Part shown: positions 54,980-63,710 of the stretch, one piece after another
How the letters are laid out: every line of letters begins with the position of its first letter
Position numbering within the stretch: position 1 is the stretch's first letter
NCBI RefSeq assembly: GCF_013282155.1
Contig: NZ_BLWI01000005.1
Coordinates: forward strand, 290,956 to 354,955
Source: Sulfitobacter sp. HGT1
GTDB taxonomy: Bacteria > Pseudomonadota > Alphaproteobacteria > Rhodobacterales > Rhodobacteraceae
Direction of reading: 5' to 3'
Length of the DNA: 64,000 bases
Notes under the pieces: generated by a model
Database searches by the model: none
The model's input: only the letters and a program-made list of their open reading frames with translations
Told to the model about the DNA's origin: nothing
Made by a program: the position numbers and the translations under genes

Positions 54980-55840
54980 ATGTCACAGGTCGCTTACGAA
55001 GTCATTCACCCTGACCGGAACCGCTCTTGTGTGGTGTTTGCGTCCCCTCATTCGGGCCGTAATTACAGCTTTTCCTTCCTGTCTTCCACAGTTTTGGACG
55101 ATCATGCGATCCGTTCGTCCGAGGATGCTTTCGTTGATTTGTTGTTCAATGCAGCCCCTGAATATGGCGCGCCTTTTCTTATGGCGGGCGTGCCGCGGGC
55201 CTATGTCGACCTGAATCGCGCCTGCGAAGAACTGGACCCCGCCCTGATCGAAGGGGTGCGCAGGCAGGGGCATAATCCGCGTGTTGCCTCTGGTCTTGGG
55301 GTGATTCCACGGGTTGTTGCGAATGGTCGCGGGATTTACTGCGGCAAAATATCCCTCGAAGAGGCCGAGAAACGTATCGATTCTTATTGGCGTCCTTATC
55401 ACGCGATGCTGCAACAATTGCTGGGCGCGGCGCATCAGCGACATGGCCAGGCCGTATTGGTCGACTGCCATTCGATGCCGCACGAGGCGATGGACGGCGT
55501 TGCCTTGCGCGGGATGAAGCGGCCCGATGTGGTGATTGGCGACCGTTTTGGCGCAGCAGCCAGTGGCGATGTGGTGGACCGGATCGAGGCCGCCTTTACC
55601 GCTGCGGGGTTCAACGTGACCCGCAACACGCCCTTTGCCGGGGCCTATATCACGCAGACCTACGGGCGGCCGTCGCGGGGGCAGCATGCGGTGCAGATCG
55701 AACTGGACCGGTCGCTTTATATGAACGAAGCACTGGTGCGCCCGAATGAAAATTTCGAGACCGTGCAAAAGGCGCTGCAAGCGGTCGTCGCTGAAATTGC
55801 GCAGATCGGCCAGGGGCGCGTCCCGCTGGCGGCTGAGTAA
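54980..55840 (+). CDS. N-formylglutamate amidohydrolase family protein
   Basis: A 286-residue FGase-family zinc amidohydrolase. The diagnostic blocks are VVFASPHSGRNY, VPRAYVDLNRACEELDPAL, AVLVDCHSMP and FAGAYITQTYGRPSRGQHAV. The closest named activity is N-formylglutamate deformylation in histidine breakdown (HutG), but no other hut gene is present, so a related amide substrate is possible. AAAGGAG lies six bases before ATG 54980 and decides the start. It converges on dinB, nine bp away. Confidence 0.9.
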   Translation: MSQVAYEVIHPDRNRSCVVFASPHSGRNYSFSFLSSTVLDDHAIRSSEDAFVDLLFNAAPEYGAPFLMAGVPRAYVDLNRACEELDPALIEGVRRQGHNPRVASGLGVIPRVVANGRGIYCGKISLEEAEKRIDSYWRPYHAMLQQLLGAAHQRHGQAVLVDCHSMPHEAMDGVALRGMKRPDVVIGDRFGAAASGDVVDRIEAAFTAAGFNVTRNTPFAGAYITQTYGRPSRGQHAVQIELDRSLYMNEALVRPNENFETVQKALQAVVAEIAQIGQGRVPLAAE

Positions 55841-55849
55841 CCAGCGTAA

Positions 55850-57103
55850 TCAGCGCAGCGCGCGGCCTTTGACGATCGCCTTGTCGCCAAACCGGTTCCG
55901 GATCGCATCCGTTGCGCGCTCTGCCTTGCTGCGGCGGGTGGCATCGGGGTCCAGCAGGTCACCCGACAGATCGGCACCATCGGCATCACTCAGGTCCGAG
56001 ATACCGCAGCCCAGCAGGCGATAGGGGCCTGGGTCGTTCAACTGATCAAACAGCCCGCGCGCTGTGCGGTAGATACGGTCGGCCAGCTGCGTCGGGTCAT
56101 ATAGCGACACCCGCCGCGTAATCAGCGAGAAATCGGCGCGTTTGAGCTTGAGGACAACAACCCGCCCCGCAAGGTTCTTGGCCTTGGCGCGGTCCGCCAC
56201 CTTTTGCGCCATGCGCCATAGATGGCCGTCCAGCAGGTCGGGTTCTGAGGTGTCGTCATTAAAGGTGGTTTCGTTGCTGATCGACTTTATCGGCTCTTGA
56301 GAAGACACGCGCCGTTTGTCCTGACCCCGCGCAAGATGCCACAGACGGTCACCCATGCTGCCAAAGCGGGCGATCAGATCGGTTTGTTCCCATCGCAACA
56401 GGTCCGAGAAGGTCTGAATGCCCGCCTTGTTCAGCGATGCGAGCGTGGCAGCACCGACACCCCAGATCATGCTGACGGGTTTGTCTTTCAGGAATGTCAT
56501 CGTTTCGGCCTGACCGATCACAGAAAACCCGTGGGGTTTGTCCAGATCAGATGCGACCTTGGCAAGAAACTTGTTATGCGACAGGCCGATTGATCCGGTC
56601 AGGCCAAGTTCGGTTTTCATCCGCCGGACCAGCTTTGCGAGCATGACGGCGGGCGGGGCACCGTGCAGTTTGGTGGTGCCGGTCATATCCAGAAATGCTT
56701 CGTCCAGCGACAGGGGTTGGATCGCGGGGGTCAGTTCCTCCATCATGGTGCGGATGGCGCGGGACGCTTCGACATAGGCATCCATGCGCGGCGTGATGAT
56801 CACCGCCTCGGGGCACAGCTTGAGCGCCTGAAACATCGGCATCGCCGATCGCACCCCCTTGATCCGGGCGATGTAGCAGGCGGTCGATACCACACCGCGC
56901 CGCCCGCCGCCGATGATGACGGGCTTGCCGTTCAGCGCGGGGTTGTCGCGTTTTTCGACCGACGCATAGAAGGCATCGCAATCCATATGTGCGATCGACA
57001 GATCAAACAGTTCGGGGTGTGATGTCACACGGGGGCTGCCACAGGCCGGGCAGCGGCGCGCGGGTGTAATTTGGGACAGGCAATCGCGGCAAAGAGCGGG
57101 CAT
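55850..57103 (-). CDS. dinB: DNA polymerase IV with N-terminal zinc-ribbon-like extension
   Basis: A 417-residue Y-family translesion polymerase. Catalytic carboxylates: IAHMDCDAFYASVEKR (Asp) and LSLDEAFLDMTGT (Asp-Glu). The steric-gate region is in CDAFYAS, and the HhH thumb segment is VSMIWGVGAATLASLNKAGI. A little-finger domain follows. The first ~35 residues are an extension, MPALCRDCLSQ and ARRCPACGSP, with two CxxC pairs that could bind zinc. Length beyond E. coli DinB (351) is due to this and a longer C-terminus. It is divergent from the NUDIX gene. Confidence 0.94.
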   Translation of the reverse strand: MPALCRDCLSQITPARRCPACGSPRVTSHPELFDLSIAHMDCDAFYASVEKRDNPALNGKPVIIGGGRRGVVSTACYIARIKGVRSAMPMFQALKLCPEAVIITPRMDAYVEASRAIRTMMEELTPAIQPLSLDEAFLDMTGTTKLHGAPPAVMLAKLVRRMKTELGLTGSIGLSHNKFLAKVASDLDKPHGFSVIGQAETMTFLKDKPVSMIWGVGAATLASLNKAGIQTFSDLLRWEQTDLIARFGSMGDRLWHLARGQDKRRVSSQEPIKSISNETTFNDDTSEPDLLDGHLWRMAQKVADRAKAKNLAGRVVVLKLKRADFSLITRRVSLYDPTQLADRIYRTARGLFDQLNDPGPYRLLGCGISDLSDADGADLSGDLLDPDATRRSKAERATDAIRNRFGDKAIVKGRALR

Positions 57104-57157
57104 AAGGGGTTTTGGGGCCTACGGATGATCCACACAAGATAACGCAGGAGCAAGCGC

Positions 57158-57607
57158 TTGAACATGGCATTTGGCGGCGCAAAGATCGCTTTGTATCTGG
57201 GGGACCGGTTGGTTGTCATCCTGCGCGATGACCACGAAGGGCTGCCGTTTGCGGCTTGCTGGGATTTGCCGGGCGGTGGTCGTGAGGGGCGCGAAGCCCC
57301 GTTCGATTGTGTTCAGCGCGAGTGTTTCGAAGAGCTGGGACTGATGCTGCCGAAGGCCGCGATTGTCTGGCAGCGGGCCTTCGTGCAACGCGGTGTAACC
57401 AATTGGTTTTTCGTCGGGCACCTGCCTGCGGCCACTTCTGATGCGATTGTTTTCGGCGACGAAGGCCAGTGTTGGAAGTTGATGACGGATGCCGATTATA
57501 TCGCCCATGAACGAGCCGTGCCGACTTTCCAGCACCGCCTACGGTTGTACCTGCTTCGAGAGGGAGGGGAGGGAAAGAACCCCCCGCAACGCTGCGGGGG
57601 GAGGTGA
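57158..57607 (+). CDS. NUDIX hydrolase
   Basis: A 149-residue NUDIX protein. The Nudix box is LPGGGREGREAPFDCVQREC then FEELGL, matching Gx5Ex7REUxEExGU with all the metal-binding Glu present. MTDADYIAHERAVPTFQHRL at the C-terminus is a family-conserved extension seen in Rhodobacterales homologues. A TTG at 57158 has AGGAG seven bases upstream; ATG 57164 is the alternative with poorer spacing. Likely clears an oxidised or unusual nucleoside diphosphate compound; the substrate is not predictable. The last codons overlap a GC-rich hairpin. Confidence 0.9.
   Translation: MNMAFGGAKIALYLGDRLVVILRDDHEGLPFAACWDLPGGGREGREAPFDCVQRECFEELGLMLPKAAIVWQRAFVQRGVTNWFFVGHLPAATSDAIVFGDEGQCWKLMTDADYIAHERAVPTFQHRLRLYLLREGGEGKNPPQRCGGR
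57580..57601. repeat. GC-rich hairpin at the 3' end of the NUDIX gene
   Basis: CCCCCCGCA and TGCGGGGGG form a perfect 9-bp stem with an ACGC loop, inside the last codons of the NUDIX gene. It could slow decay or help termination, but no T run follows in either direction. Confidence 0.5.
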
Positions 57608-57758
57608 CGAACATCAGGAAGAACCTGTTCGTCGGGGAGTATCACCAAAGTAAGGTTGCCATACCAATGGGTTTCTACAAAGACAGAATTCCCGTTTTGC
57701 GACTGTAAAAATTGTTCTGTTACCGAATTAACACAGTCAATAGCTTGTCTCGGCGGTC

Positions 57759-58448
57759 TTAGGGAAGCTCGGCCAGTACGGCGCGCGCGGCGGCGCTTGG
57801 GTCTTCGGATTGCCAGATAGGGCGGCCAACCACGATGTGATCCGCGCCGTCCTTGATGGCCTGATGCGGGGTGGCCACACGCTTTTGGTCGCCCAATGCA
57901 GCCCCTTGGGGGCGCACGCCGGGGGTGACGATCAACCGGCCTGCCGCCTCGGGCAATGCGCGGATCAGCGCGGCTTCCTGGGGGGATGCGATCACGCCAT
58001 CTGCACCGGCGTCAAAGGCGCGGCCCGCACGGGTGGCGACCAGATCGGGAATATCGCCTTGCTGGATCAGGGCGGCGTCAAGGTCGGCGCGGTCCAGCGA
58101 GGTCAGGATCGTCACGGCAAGGATCTTGGTGCGCGACCCTGCGGCACCTTGCATTGCGGCGCGCACCACATGGGGGTCGCCATGGACCGTCAGAAAATCC
58201 AGATCAAACTGGGCCAGACCGCGCACCGCAGCTTCGACAGTGGCACCGATGTCGAACAGCTTCATGTCCAGAAAGATGCGTTTGCCATGTTCCTGGATCA
58301 GCTCGTTGGCAAGGCCAAGGCCGCCGCCGGTCAGCATCCCCAGACCGATTTTGTAAAACCCGACGCTGTCGCCCAGCTTCTGGGCAAGCTCCATCCCCGC
58401 AACAGCGTGAGGAACATCAAGGGCTACGATTAGGCGATCATCAGACAT
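57759..58448 (-). CDS. pyrF: Orotidine 5'-phosphate decarboxylase
   Basis: Final step of UMP synthesis. At 229 residues with RLIVALDVPHAVAGMELAQK at the N-terminus (Asp), the catalytic IFLDMKLFDIGATVEAAVRG (DxKxxD), FLTVHGDPHVVRAA and a C-terminal DHIVVGRPIWQSEDP phosphate-binding loop. ATG 58446-58448 is chosen because MSDDRLIVALD is where the family starts; the frame is open upstream without homology. It lies alone on the minus strand. Confidence 0.97.
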   Translation of the reverse strand: MSDDRLIVALDVPHAVAGMELAQKLGDSVGFYKIGLGMLTGGGLGLANELIQEHGKRIFLDMKLFDIGATVEAAVRGLAQFDLDFLTVHGDPHVVRAAMQGAAGSRTKILAVTILTSLDRADLDAALIQQGDIPDLVATRAGRAFDAGADGVIASPQEAALIRALPEAAGRLIVTPGVRPQGAALGDQKRVATPHQAIKDGADHIVVGRPIWQSEDPSAAARAVLAELP

Positions 58449-58524
58449 GGGGGCACTCCGTGCTTTTGGGGCATTGGCAAACGGATGTGCTTTACGGTGC
58501 CCCGTTGTCAGAGTCCATTGGAAT

Positions 58525-58563
58525 GAAAAAAGACCCGGAAAACGCGGCAGGCGTTTTCCGGGT
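58525..58563 (-). terminator. Intrinsic terminator ahead of pyrF
   Basis: On the minus strand ACCCGGAAAACGC and GCGTTTTCCGGGT pair over 13 bp around a 5-base loop, followed by a T6 run. It lies 109 bp downstream of the small unknown gene and 77 bp before pyrF, so it ends the former's transcript and separates it from pyrF. Confidence 0.9.
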
Positions 58564-58671
58564 TCAGTGGTCAGAGACTGTGCAGGCAGGCAGATGTCTC
58601 TGGCGTTGCGGATTTTGTACCGGGGCGGGTACAAAGGCAGGTCCGCAAATCAAAAATCCGAGGCGACTATG

Positions 58672-58986
58672 CTAGGCGGCGCGCAGGCCGGGTAGCGTCA
58701 CAACATGGGCAAGCCACGCCTTGGCGTCGAACCGCGGGCGACCTGCGCGCGGGGCCGGTGACTGGATCTGCAATTCGCTATAAATCCCGCCGCGCGACAT
58801 ATGGCGACGTACGGCTTGTTTGCTCAGGCCAGCGGCTGCGTCTGCGAATGACGTCGAAATCGGGGCGTTGATCGAACAGGCATATTTGCGAGAGCAGTCG
58901 CCGTCATGCACTATCACCAGCGCCTCAAAGCATTGCTCGGCCGCGTTATAGATTACGTCGTTCATCTGAATTGGGCGCGTCTGCAT
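58672..58986 (-). CDS. Conserved-looking hypothetical protein, possible HTH
   Basis: A 104-residue protein starting MQTRPIQMNDVIYNAAEQCF. It has two Cys (DGDCSRKYACS), then a helix-turn-helix-like stretch SFADAAAGLSKQAVRRHMSR and a basic, Pro-rich linker (SPAPRAGRPRFDAKAW). I do not recognise a named family. The start at 58984-58986 is preferred over an upstream ATG because GAGG lies about nine bases before it and the extension is unlike a protein core. It has its own terminator. The HTH reading is inference from the Ser-Lys-Gln-Ala-Val pattern. Confidence 0.65.
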   Translation of the reverse strand: MQTRPIQMNDVIYNAAEQCFEALVIVHDGDCSRKYACSINAPISTSFADAAAGLSKQAVRRHMSRGGIYSELQIQSPAPRAGRPRFDAKAWLAHVVTLPGLRAA

Positions 58987-59398
58987 GTGTCGTACCTCAT
59001 TGATTCCGTAAGTCTGTCGTCGTTTCGAAGCGGTGGTTTTCTGGGGCTTCGAAATGGAAACGCACCTGTGGCTAAAAAGTTCCATTCACCCCCGTTGTCT
59101 GTGTGGATAAATATAAATTTCACATTAAAAACAGTCAATTGAGGCGGCTTGAGTTTTCACTTGCCATAGGCGGTTTTTTGCGAAACGCGGTTTTAAGTGA
59201 ATGTTTCCAACCACTTCGTTTCTGGGCCATTTTTCGCTGATCATGATGTCGGGCTAAAATCGGGGGCGGATATTATTGTAAGACTGTCCTCTTGAAACGC
59301 GCGCGCTTAGACCTTTGATTTAGGTCAAGGCCCACACAACGGCGTGCTGCTATTCAGGCGTCAATGCGAACGGGCGCTTATTTGAAAAGGAGAGAACC
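58987..59398. promoter_or_regulatory. 412-bp divergent non-coding region ahead of clpB
   Basis: No gene is evident. TTTCGAAGC (59023-59031) and GCTTCGAAA (59046-59054) are perfect inverted arms near the start of the small hypothetical gene. TGTGGATAA (59102-59110) is a perfect DnaA-box match followed by an AT-rich stretch. CTTGAA at 59291-59296 could be a heat-shock sigma -35 element for clpB. GACCT (59310-59314) and AGGTC (59322-59326) form a short dyad downstream of it. Confidence 0.45.
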
Positions 59399-62014
59399 AT
59401 GGACTTGAGCAAGTTCACGGAGAGATCACGCGGCTTTATTCAGGCCGCCCAGACGATTGCGACCCGCGAAAGCCACCAAAGGCTGACGCCAGAGCATCTG
59501 CTCAAAGCCTTGATGGATGATGATCAGGGGCTCGCGAGCAATCTGATTTCGGCGTCTGGCGGTAATCCGGCCAGAGTGGTCGAAGCGTTGACGCTGTCGC
59601 TGGGTAAGATGCCCAAAGTGACTGGCGATGCCGCGCAGGTCTATCTTGATAACGCCACAGCCAAAGTTCTGGCCGAGGCAGAGGCGCTGGCCAAAAAGGC
59701 GGGCGACAGCTTTGTGCCGGTTGAACGCATTCTGATGGCGATGTGCATGGTCAAGTCGGGCGCGAAAGATGCGTTGGACAATGGCAAGGTGTCAGCCCAA
59801 GCGCTGAACACCGCGATCAATGATGTGCGCAAAGGCCGTACAGCCGACACGGCAAGTGCCGAAGAAGGCTATGACGCGCTCAAGAAATACAGTCTTGATC
59901 TGACCGAACGTGCCCGCGAAGGCAAAATCGACCCGATCATTGGCCGGGACGAAGAAATTCGCCGCGCCATGCAGGTGCTGAGCCGTCGGACCAAGAACAA
60001 CCCGGTTCTGATCGGTGAGCCCGGCGTGGGTAAAACGGCAATTGCCGAAGGTCTGGCCTTGCGGATCGTGGATGGTGACGTGCCTGAAAGCCTGCGCAAC
60101 AAACGTCTGCTTGCGCTCGATATGGGGGCGCTGATTGCTGGCGCGAAATATCGCGGTGAATTCGAGGAACGCCTGAAAGCCGTCCTGACTGAAGTGACCG
60201 AAGCCGCGGGCGAAGTGATCTTGTTCATCGACGAAATGCACACGCTTGTCGGTGCGGGCAAAGGTGAGGGCGCAATGGATGCGGCCAACCTGATCAAGCC
60301 TGCGTTGGCGCGCGGTGAACTGCATTGTATCGGTGCGACCACTCTTGATGAATACCGTAAATATGTCGAAAAAGACGCGGCCCTTGCCCGGCGGTTCCAG
60401 CCCGTAATGGTAGAGGAGCCTACGGTCGAAGACACGATCAGCATTTTGCGTGGTATTAAAGAAAAGTATGAACTGCACCACGGTGTGCGGATCAGTGACA
60501 GCGCCCTGGTGGCGGCGGCGACCTTGTCGCACCGCTATATCACCGATCGTTTCCTGCCTGATAAGGCGATTGACCTGATGGACGAAGCCGCCAGCCGTTT
60601 GCGGATGGAAGTCGACAGCAAGCCCGAAGAGTTGGACGCGCTGGACCGTCAGATCATGCAGCTTCAGATCGAAGCCGAGGCGTTGAAGAAAGAAGATGAC
60701 GTCGCCAGCAAGGATCGCCTTGAGAAGCTCGAGAAAGAGCTGGGCGATTATCAGGAAAAAGCCGATGCGATGACCGCGCAATGGCAAGGGGAGCGCGACC
60801 GTCTTGAAGGTGCGCGCGAGCTGAAGGAAAAGCTGGACCGTGCGCGGGCCGAGTTGGAGATCGCCAAGCGCGAAGGCAATTTGGCCAAGGCCGGAGAGCT
60901 GTCTTATGGCGTCATTCCCGATTTGGAGCGTCAGTTGGGCGAAGCCGAGGAAAGCGAAACCGATGTGATGGTGGAAGAGGCGGTGCGCCCCGACCAGATC
61001 GCAAGTGTGGTTGAACGCTGGACAGGTATTCCTGCCGGCCGGATGCTGGAAGGCGAGCGGGACAAGCTGTTGCGCATGGAGGACCAGTTGCACAACCGTG
61101 TGATCGGTCAGAACCAGGCGGTGAAAGCTGTCGCAAACGCGGTACGCCGTGCGCGCGCCGGTCTGAATGACGAGGCGCGGCCTTTGGGCAGTTTCTTGTT
61201 CCTTGGACCAACAGGCGTGGGTAAGACCGAGCTGACCAAAGCCGTGGCCGAGTTCCTGTTCGACGACGAAAACGCGATGGTGCGGATCGACATGTCTGAA
61301 TTCATGGAGAAACACGCCGTGTCGCGCCTGATCGGTGCCCCTCCGGGCTATGTCGGGTATGACGAAGGCGGTGTGCTGACCGAAGCCGTGCGGCGCAGGC
61401 CCTATCAGGTTGTGCTGTTCGACGAGGTCGAAAAGGCGCATCCGGATGTGTTCAACGTGTTGTTGCAGGTTCTGGACGATGGTGTGCTGACCGATGGTCA
61501 GGGCCGCAAGGTTGATTTCAAACAGACCTTGATCGTGTTGACCAGCAACCTTGGTGCGCAGGCCCTGAGCCAGCTGCCCGAAGGTGGCGACATGGCGCAG
61601 GCCAAGCGCGAAGTGATGGATGCAGTGCGCGGGCACTTCCGGCCCGAGTTCCTGAACCGTCTGGATGAAACGATCATCTTTGACCGTCTGGCACGCGAGG
61701 ACATGAACGGGATCGTCGATATCCAGATCGGCCGCCTGCTCAAGCGTCTTGCGGGTCGCAAGATCGGGCTTGAACTGGACGCGGGTGCCAAGCAGTGGCT
61801 TGCCGACGAAGGCTATGATCCGGTGTTCGGCGCGCGGCCTTTGAAGCGGGTGATCCAACGCGCGCTGCAAGATCCGCTGGCCGAGATGATCCTGGCCGGG
61901 GATGTGATGGACGGCGATCTGATCCCTGTGTCGGCTGGTGCTGACGGTTTGATCATCGGCGATAGGGTGGCTGCCAGCAACCGCCCCAAGCCGGACGAGG
62001 CGACGGTTCACTAA
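59399..62014 (+). CDS. clpB: ATP-dependent disaggregase ClpB
   Basis: Hsp100 chaperone that works with DnaK to pull proteins out of aggregates. At 871 residues: N-domain (1-145, [29 protein letters not shown]), first AAA+ with Walker [16 protein letters not shown] and [13 protein letters not shown], and the ClpB-specific coiled-coil middle domain (about 400-525, rich in Glu/Lys/Arg). The second AAA+ has [37 protein letters not shown] and [16 protein letters not shown] with the pore Tyr. AAGGAG is nine bases before the ATG. Probably heat-shock regulated. Confidence 0.98.
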   Translation: MDLSKFTERSRGFIQAAQTIATRESHQRLTPEHLLKALMDDDQGLASNLISASGGNPARVVEALTLSLGKMPKVTGDAAQVYLDNATAKVLAEAEALAKKAGDSFVPVERILMAMCMVKSGAKDALDNGKVSAQALNTAINDVRKGRTADTASAEEGYDALKKYSLDLTERAREGKIDPIIGRDEEIRRAMQVLSRRTKNNPVLIGEPGVGKTAIAEGLALRIVDGDVPESLRNKRLLALDMGALIAGAKYRGEFEERLKAVLTEVTEAAGEVILFIDEMHTLVGAGKGEGAMDAANLIKPALARGELHCIGATTLDEYRKYVEKDAALARRFQPVMVEEPTVEDTISILRGIKEKYELHHGVRISDSALVAAATLSHRYITDRFLPDKAIDLMDEAASRLRMEVDSKPEELDALDRQIMQLQIEAEALKKEDDVASKDRLEKLEKELGDYQEKADAMTAQWQGERDRLEGARELKEKLDRARAELEIAKREGNLAKAGELSYGVIPDLERQLGEAEESETDVMVEEAVRPDQIASVVERWTGIPAGRMLEGERDKLLRMEDQLHNRVIGQNQAVKAVANAVRRARAGLNDEARPLGSFLFLGPTGVGKTELTKAVAEFLFDDENAMVRIDMSEFMEKHAVSRLIGAPPGYVGYDEGGVLTEAVRRRPYQVVLFDEVEKAHPDVFNVLLQVLDDGVLTDGQGRKVDFKQTLIVLTSNLGAQALSQLPEGGDMAQAKREVMDAVRGHFRPEFLNRLDETIIFDRLAREDMNGIVDIQIGRLLKRLAGRKIGLELDAGAKQWLADEGYDPVFGARPLKRVIQRALQDPLAEMILAGDVMDGDLIPVSAGADGLIIGDRVAASNRPKPDEATVH

Positions 62015-62036
62015 GCGCCACTATATATAGAGTATT

Positions 62037-62068
62037 AAAAGGGCCGTGGCAGTTGCTGCGGCCCTTTT
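62037..62068 (+). terminator. Intrinsic terminator of clpB
   Basis: AAAAGGGCCG (62037-62046) pairs with CGGCCCTTTT (62059-62068) around a 12-base loop, 23 bp after the clpB stop, ending in T4. Palindromic CTATATATAG (62021-62030) precedes it. Confidence 0.88.
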
Positions 62069-62177
62069 GCATTTTGCTGACAATACGGTGTGATTGCTGA
62101 AATGTAGCCGCTTACCGTTTGGTCGATCCTGAACCGCGCACTACTTACTATGTATATAGATGTAAGGAGTGCCCCAA

Positions 62178-63086
62178 ATGGCCAATCGCTGGATCAATAC
62201 GCTTAAGGATAAAGACATCACACCCGAGGCCGCGTTCATGAACCGGCGGCAGATCATGGGTGGCGCATTGGCTGGTATCGGATTGGCGGGCATCAGCACC
62301 GGTGCAAACGCCGCACCCGAGGGGCTTGAGCCGAACACCTATGAAGAAATCACATCCTACAACAACTACTATGAATTCGGCACCGGCAAGGATGATCCGG
62401 CGAAATACGCCAAGGCGTTGACGATCGACCCGTGGACGGTCGAAATCGACGGCATGGTCGACAAACCCGGTGCCTATGCCTTCGAGGATATCCTCAAGGC
62501 GATGACCATCGAAGAGCGGCTGTATAAATTCCGCTGTGTCGAGGCATGGTCGATGGTTGTGCCGTGGAACGGGTTTGAACTGGCCGATCTGTTGAACATG
62601 GCCGGCGTGCAGTCGGGCGCGAAATATGTCGCGTTCGAGACGGCGCTCCGCCCTGACGAAATGCCTGGCGTTGCCTATCCTGTGCTGGACTGGCCCTATG
62701 TCGAAGGTCTGCGGTTGGACGAAGCAATGCACCCGCTGACGATCATGGCCACCGGCGTTTACGGCAAGGACATCCTGAAACAGAACGGCGCGCCACTGCG
62801 TTTGGTCGTGCCTTGGAAGTACGGCTACAAGTCGATCAAATCGGTGGTAAAGATCACTCTGACCGATACGCAGCCTGCGACCAGCTGGAACAAGGCCAAT
62901 GCGCGGGAATACGGGTTCTATAGTAATGTGAACCCGACAGTGGATCACCCGCGCTGGTCACAAGCGAGCGAACGGGCAATCGGCGGGGGATTGTTCTCCA
63001 AACGTATCCCGACCGAGATGTTCAACGGTTACGAAGAAGATGTCGCGGCGCTGTATGCCGGTATGGATTTGACCAAAGACATCTAG
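62178..63086 (+). CDS. msrP: Protein-methionine-sulfoxide reductase, catalytic subunit MsrP
   Basis: Periplasmic molybdopterin enzyme that repairs oxidised methionines in envelope proteins using quinol electrons through MsrQ. At 302 residues, the Tat signal is internal (Arg23-Arg24 in FMNRRQIMGGALAGIGLAGI), as usual for this family. The molybdenum-ligating Cys120 is in YKFRCVEAWSMVVPWNGFEL. TGVYGKDILKQNGAPLRLVV and KYGYKSIKSVVKI follow. AAGGAG lies before ATG 62178; a GTG three codons earlier is possible. It is followed by msrQ with 27 bp between. Confidence 0.97.
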   Translation: MANRWINTLKDKDITPEAAFMNRRQIMGGALAGIGLAGISTGANAAPEGLEPNTYEEITSYNNYYEFGTGKDDPAKYAKALTIDPWTVEIDGMVDKPGAYAFEDILKAMTIEERLYKFRCVEAWSMVVPWNGFELADLLNMAGVQSGAKYVAFETALRPDEMPGVAYPVLDWPYVEGLRLDEAMHPLTIMATGVYGKDILKQNGAPLRLVVPWKYGYKSIKSVVKITLTDTQPATSWNKANAREYGFYSNVNPTVDHPRWSQASERAIGGGLFSKRIPTEMFNGYEEDVAALYAGMDLTKDI

Positions 63087-63113
63087 GGCAGGGTCGGCAT
63101 CGTGGGGCGTATC

Positions 63114-63710
63114 ATGGATCGCGTGAACGGGCTTGTTCGCAAACTGCCGACATGGGTTGTCTATATACTATGTCTGCTGCCCGTGCCGTGGTTGCTGTAT
63201 CTGGCCCAGACCGGTGGCTTGGGGGTTGAGCCGATCAAGGCACTCGAACACGAGTTGGGGCAGATCGCCTTGAAGCTGCTGGTCGCCGGTTTGGCGATTA
63301 CCCCCTTGCGCAGGTATGCAGGTCTGAACCTGATCAAGTTCCGGCGCTGCCTTGGTCTGCTCGCCTTTATATATGTGTCTTTGCATTTGGTGGTCTGGCT
63401 GGTTCTGGATGTGGGTATCCCAAGCCAGATTTGGGCAGACATTATCAAACGCCCCTATGTGACGATCGGAATGGCGGGCTTTCTGTGTCTGGTGCCACTG
63501 GCGGCGACATCGAACAATTACGCGATACGTAAGCTGGGGCCGAAATGGCGAACGCTTCACAAGCTGACATATCTGGCTGTGATCCTGGGGGGCGTGCACT
63601 TTGTCTGGCTGGTCAAAGGGTTTCAGCTGGAGCCGTTGATTTACATGGCCGTGATTCTGGGTTTGCTGGCCCTGCGCCTGCCAAAACGCCGGAAACGGCA
63701 ATCTATCTGA
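63114..63710 (+). CDS. msrQ: Haem-binding membrane subunit MsrQ
   Basis: Inner-membrane b-type haem protein that delivers quinol electrons to MsrP. At 198 residues with about five to six helices. Conserved His residues occur in FIYVSLHLVVWLVLDVG, KWRTLHKLTYLAVILGGVHF and, earlier, EHELGQIALKLLVAGLAITP; they would ligate haem. RRCLGLLAF and SNNYAIRKLGPKWRTLHKL are family blocks. ATG 63114 is preferred; GTG 63102 is an in-frame alternative. Last gene visible on this strand. Confidence 0.95.
   Translation: MDRVNGLVRKLPTWVVYILCLLPVPWLLYLAQTGGLGVEPIKALEHELGQIALKLLVAGLAITPLRRYAGLNLIKFRRCLGLLAFIYVSLHLVVWLVLDVGIPSQIWADIIKRPYVTIGMAGFLCLVPLAATSNNYAIRKLGPKWRTLHKLTYLAVILGGVHFVWLVKGFQLEPLIYMAVILGLLALRLPKRRKRQSI

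Noticed and set aside
57580..57601. NUDIX 3' hairpin as an intrinsic terminator
   Set aside because: The stem is strong, but no T run follows in either direction and it lies inside the coding end.
59291..59296. A definite heat-shock promoter for clpB
   Set aside because: CTTGAA is present, but no convincing -10 element at suitable spacing could be found, so it is only mentioned as a possibility.
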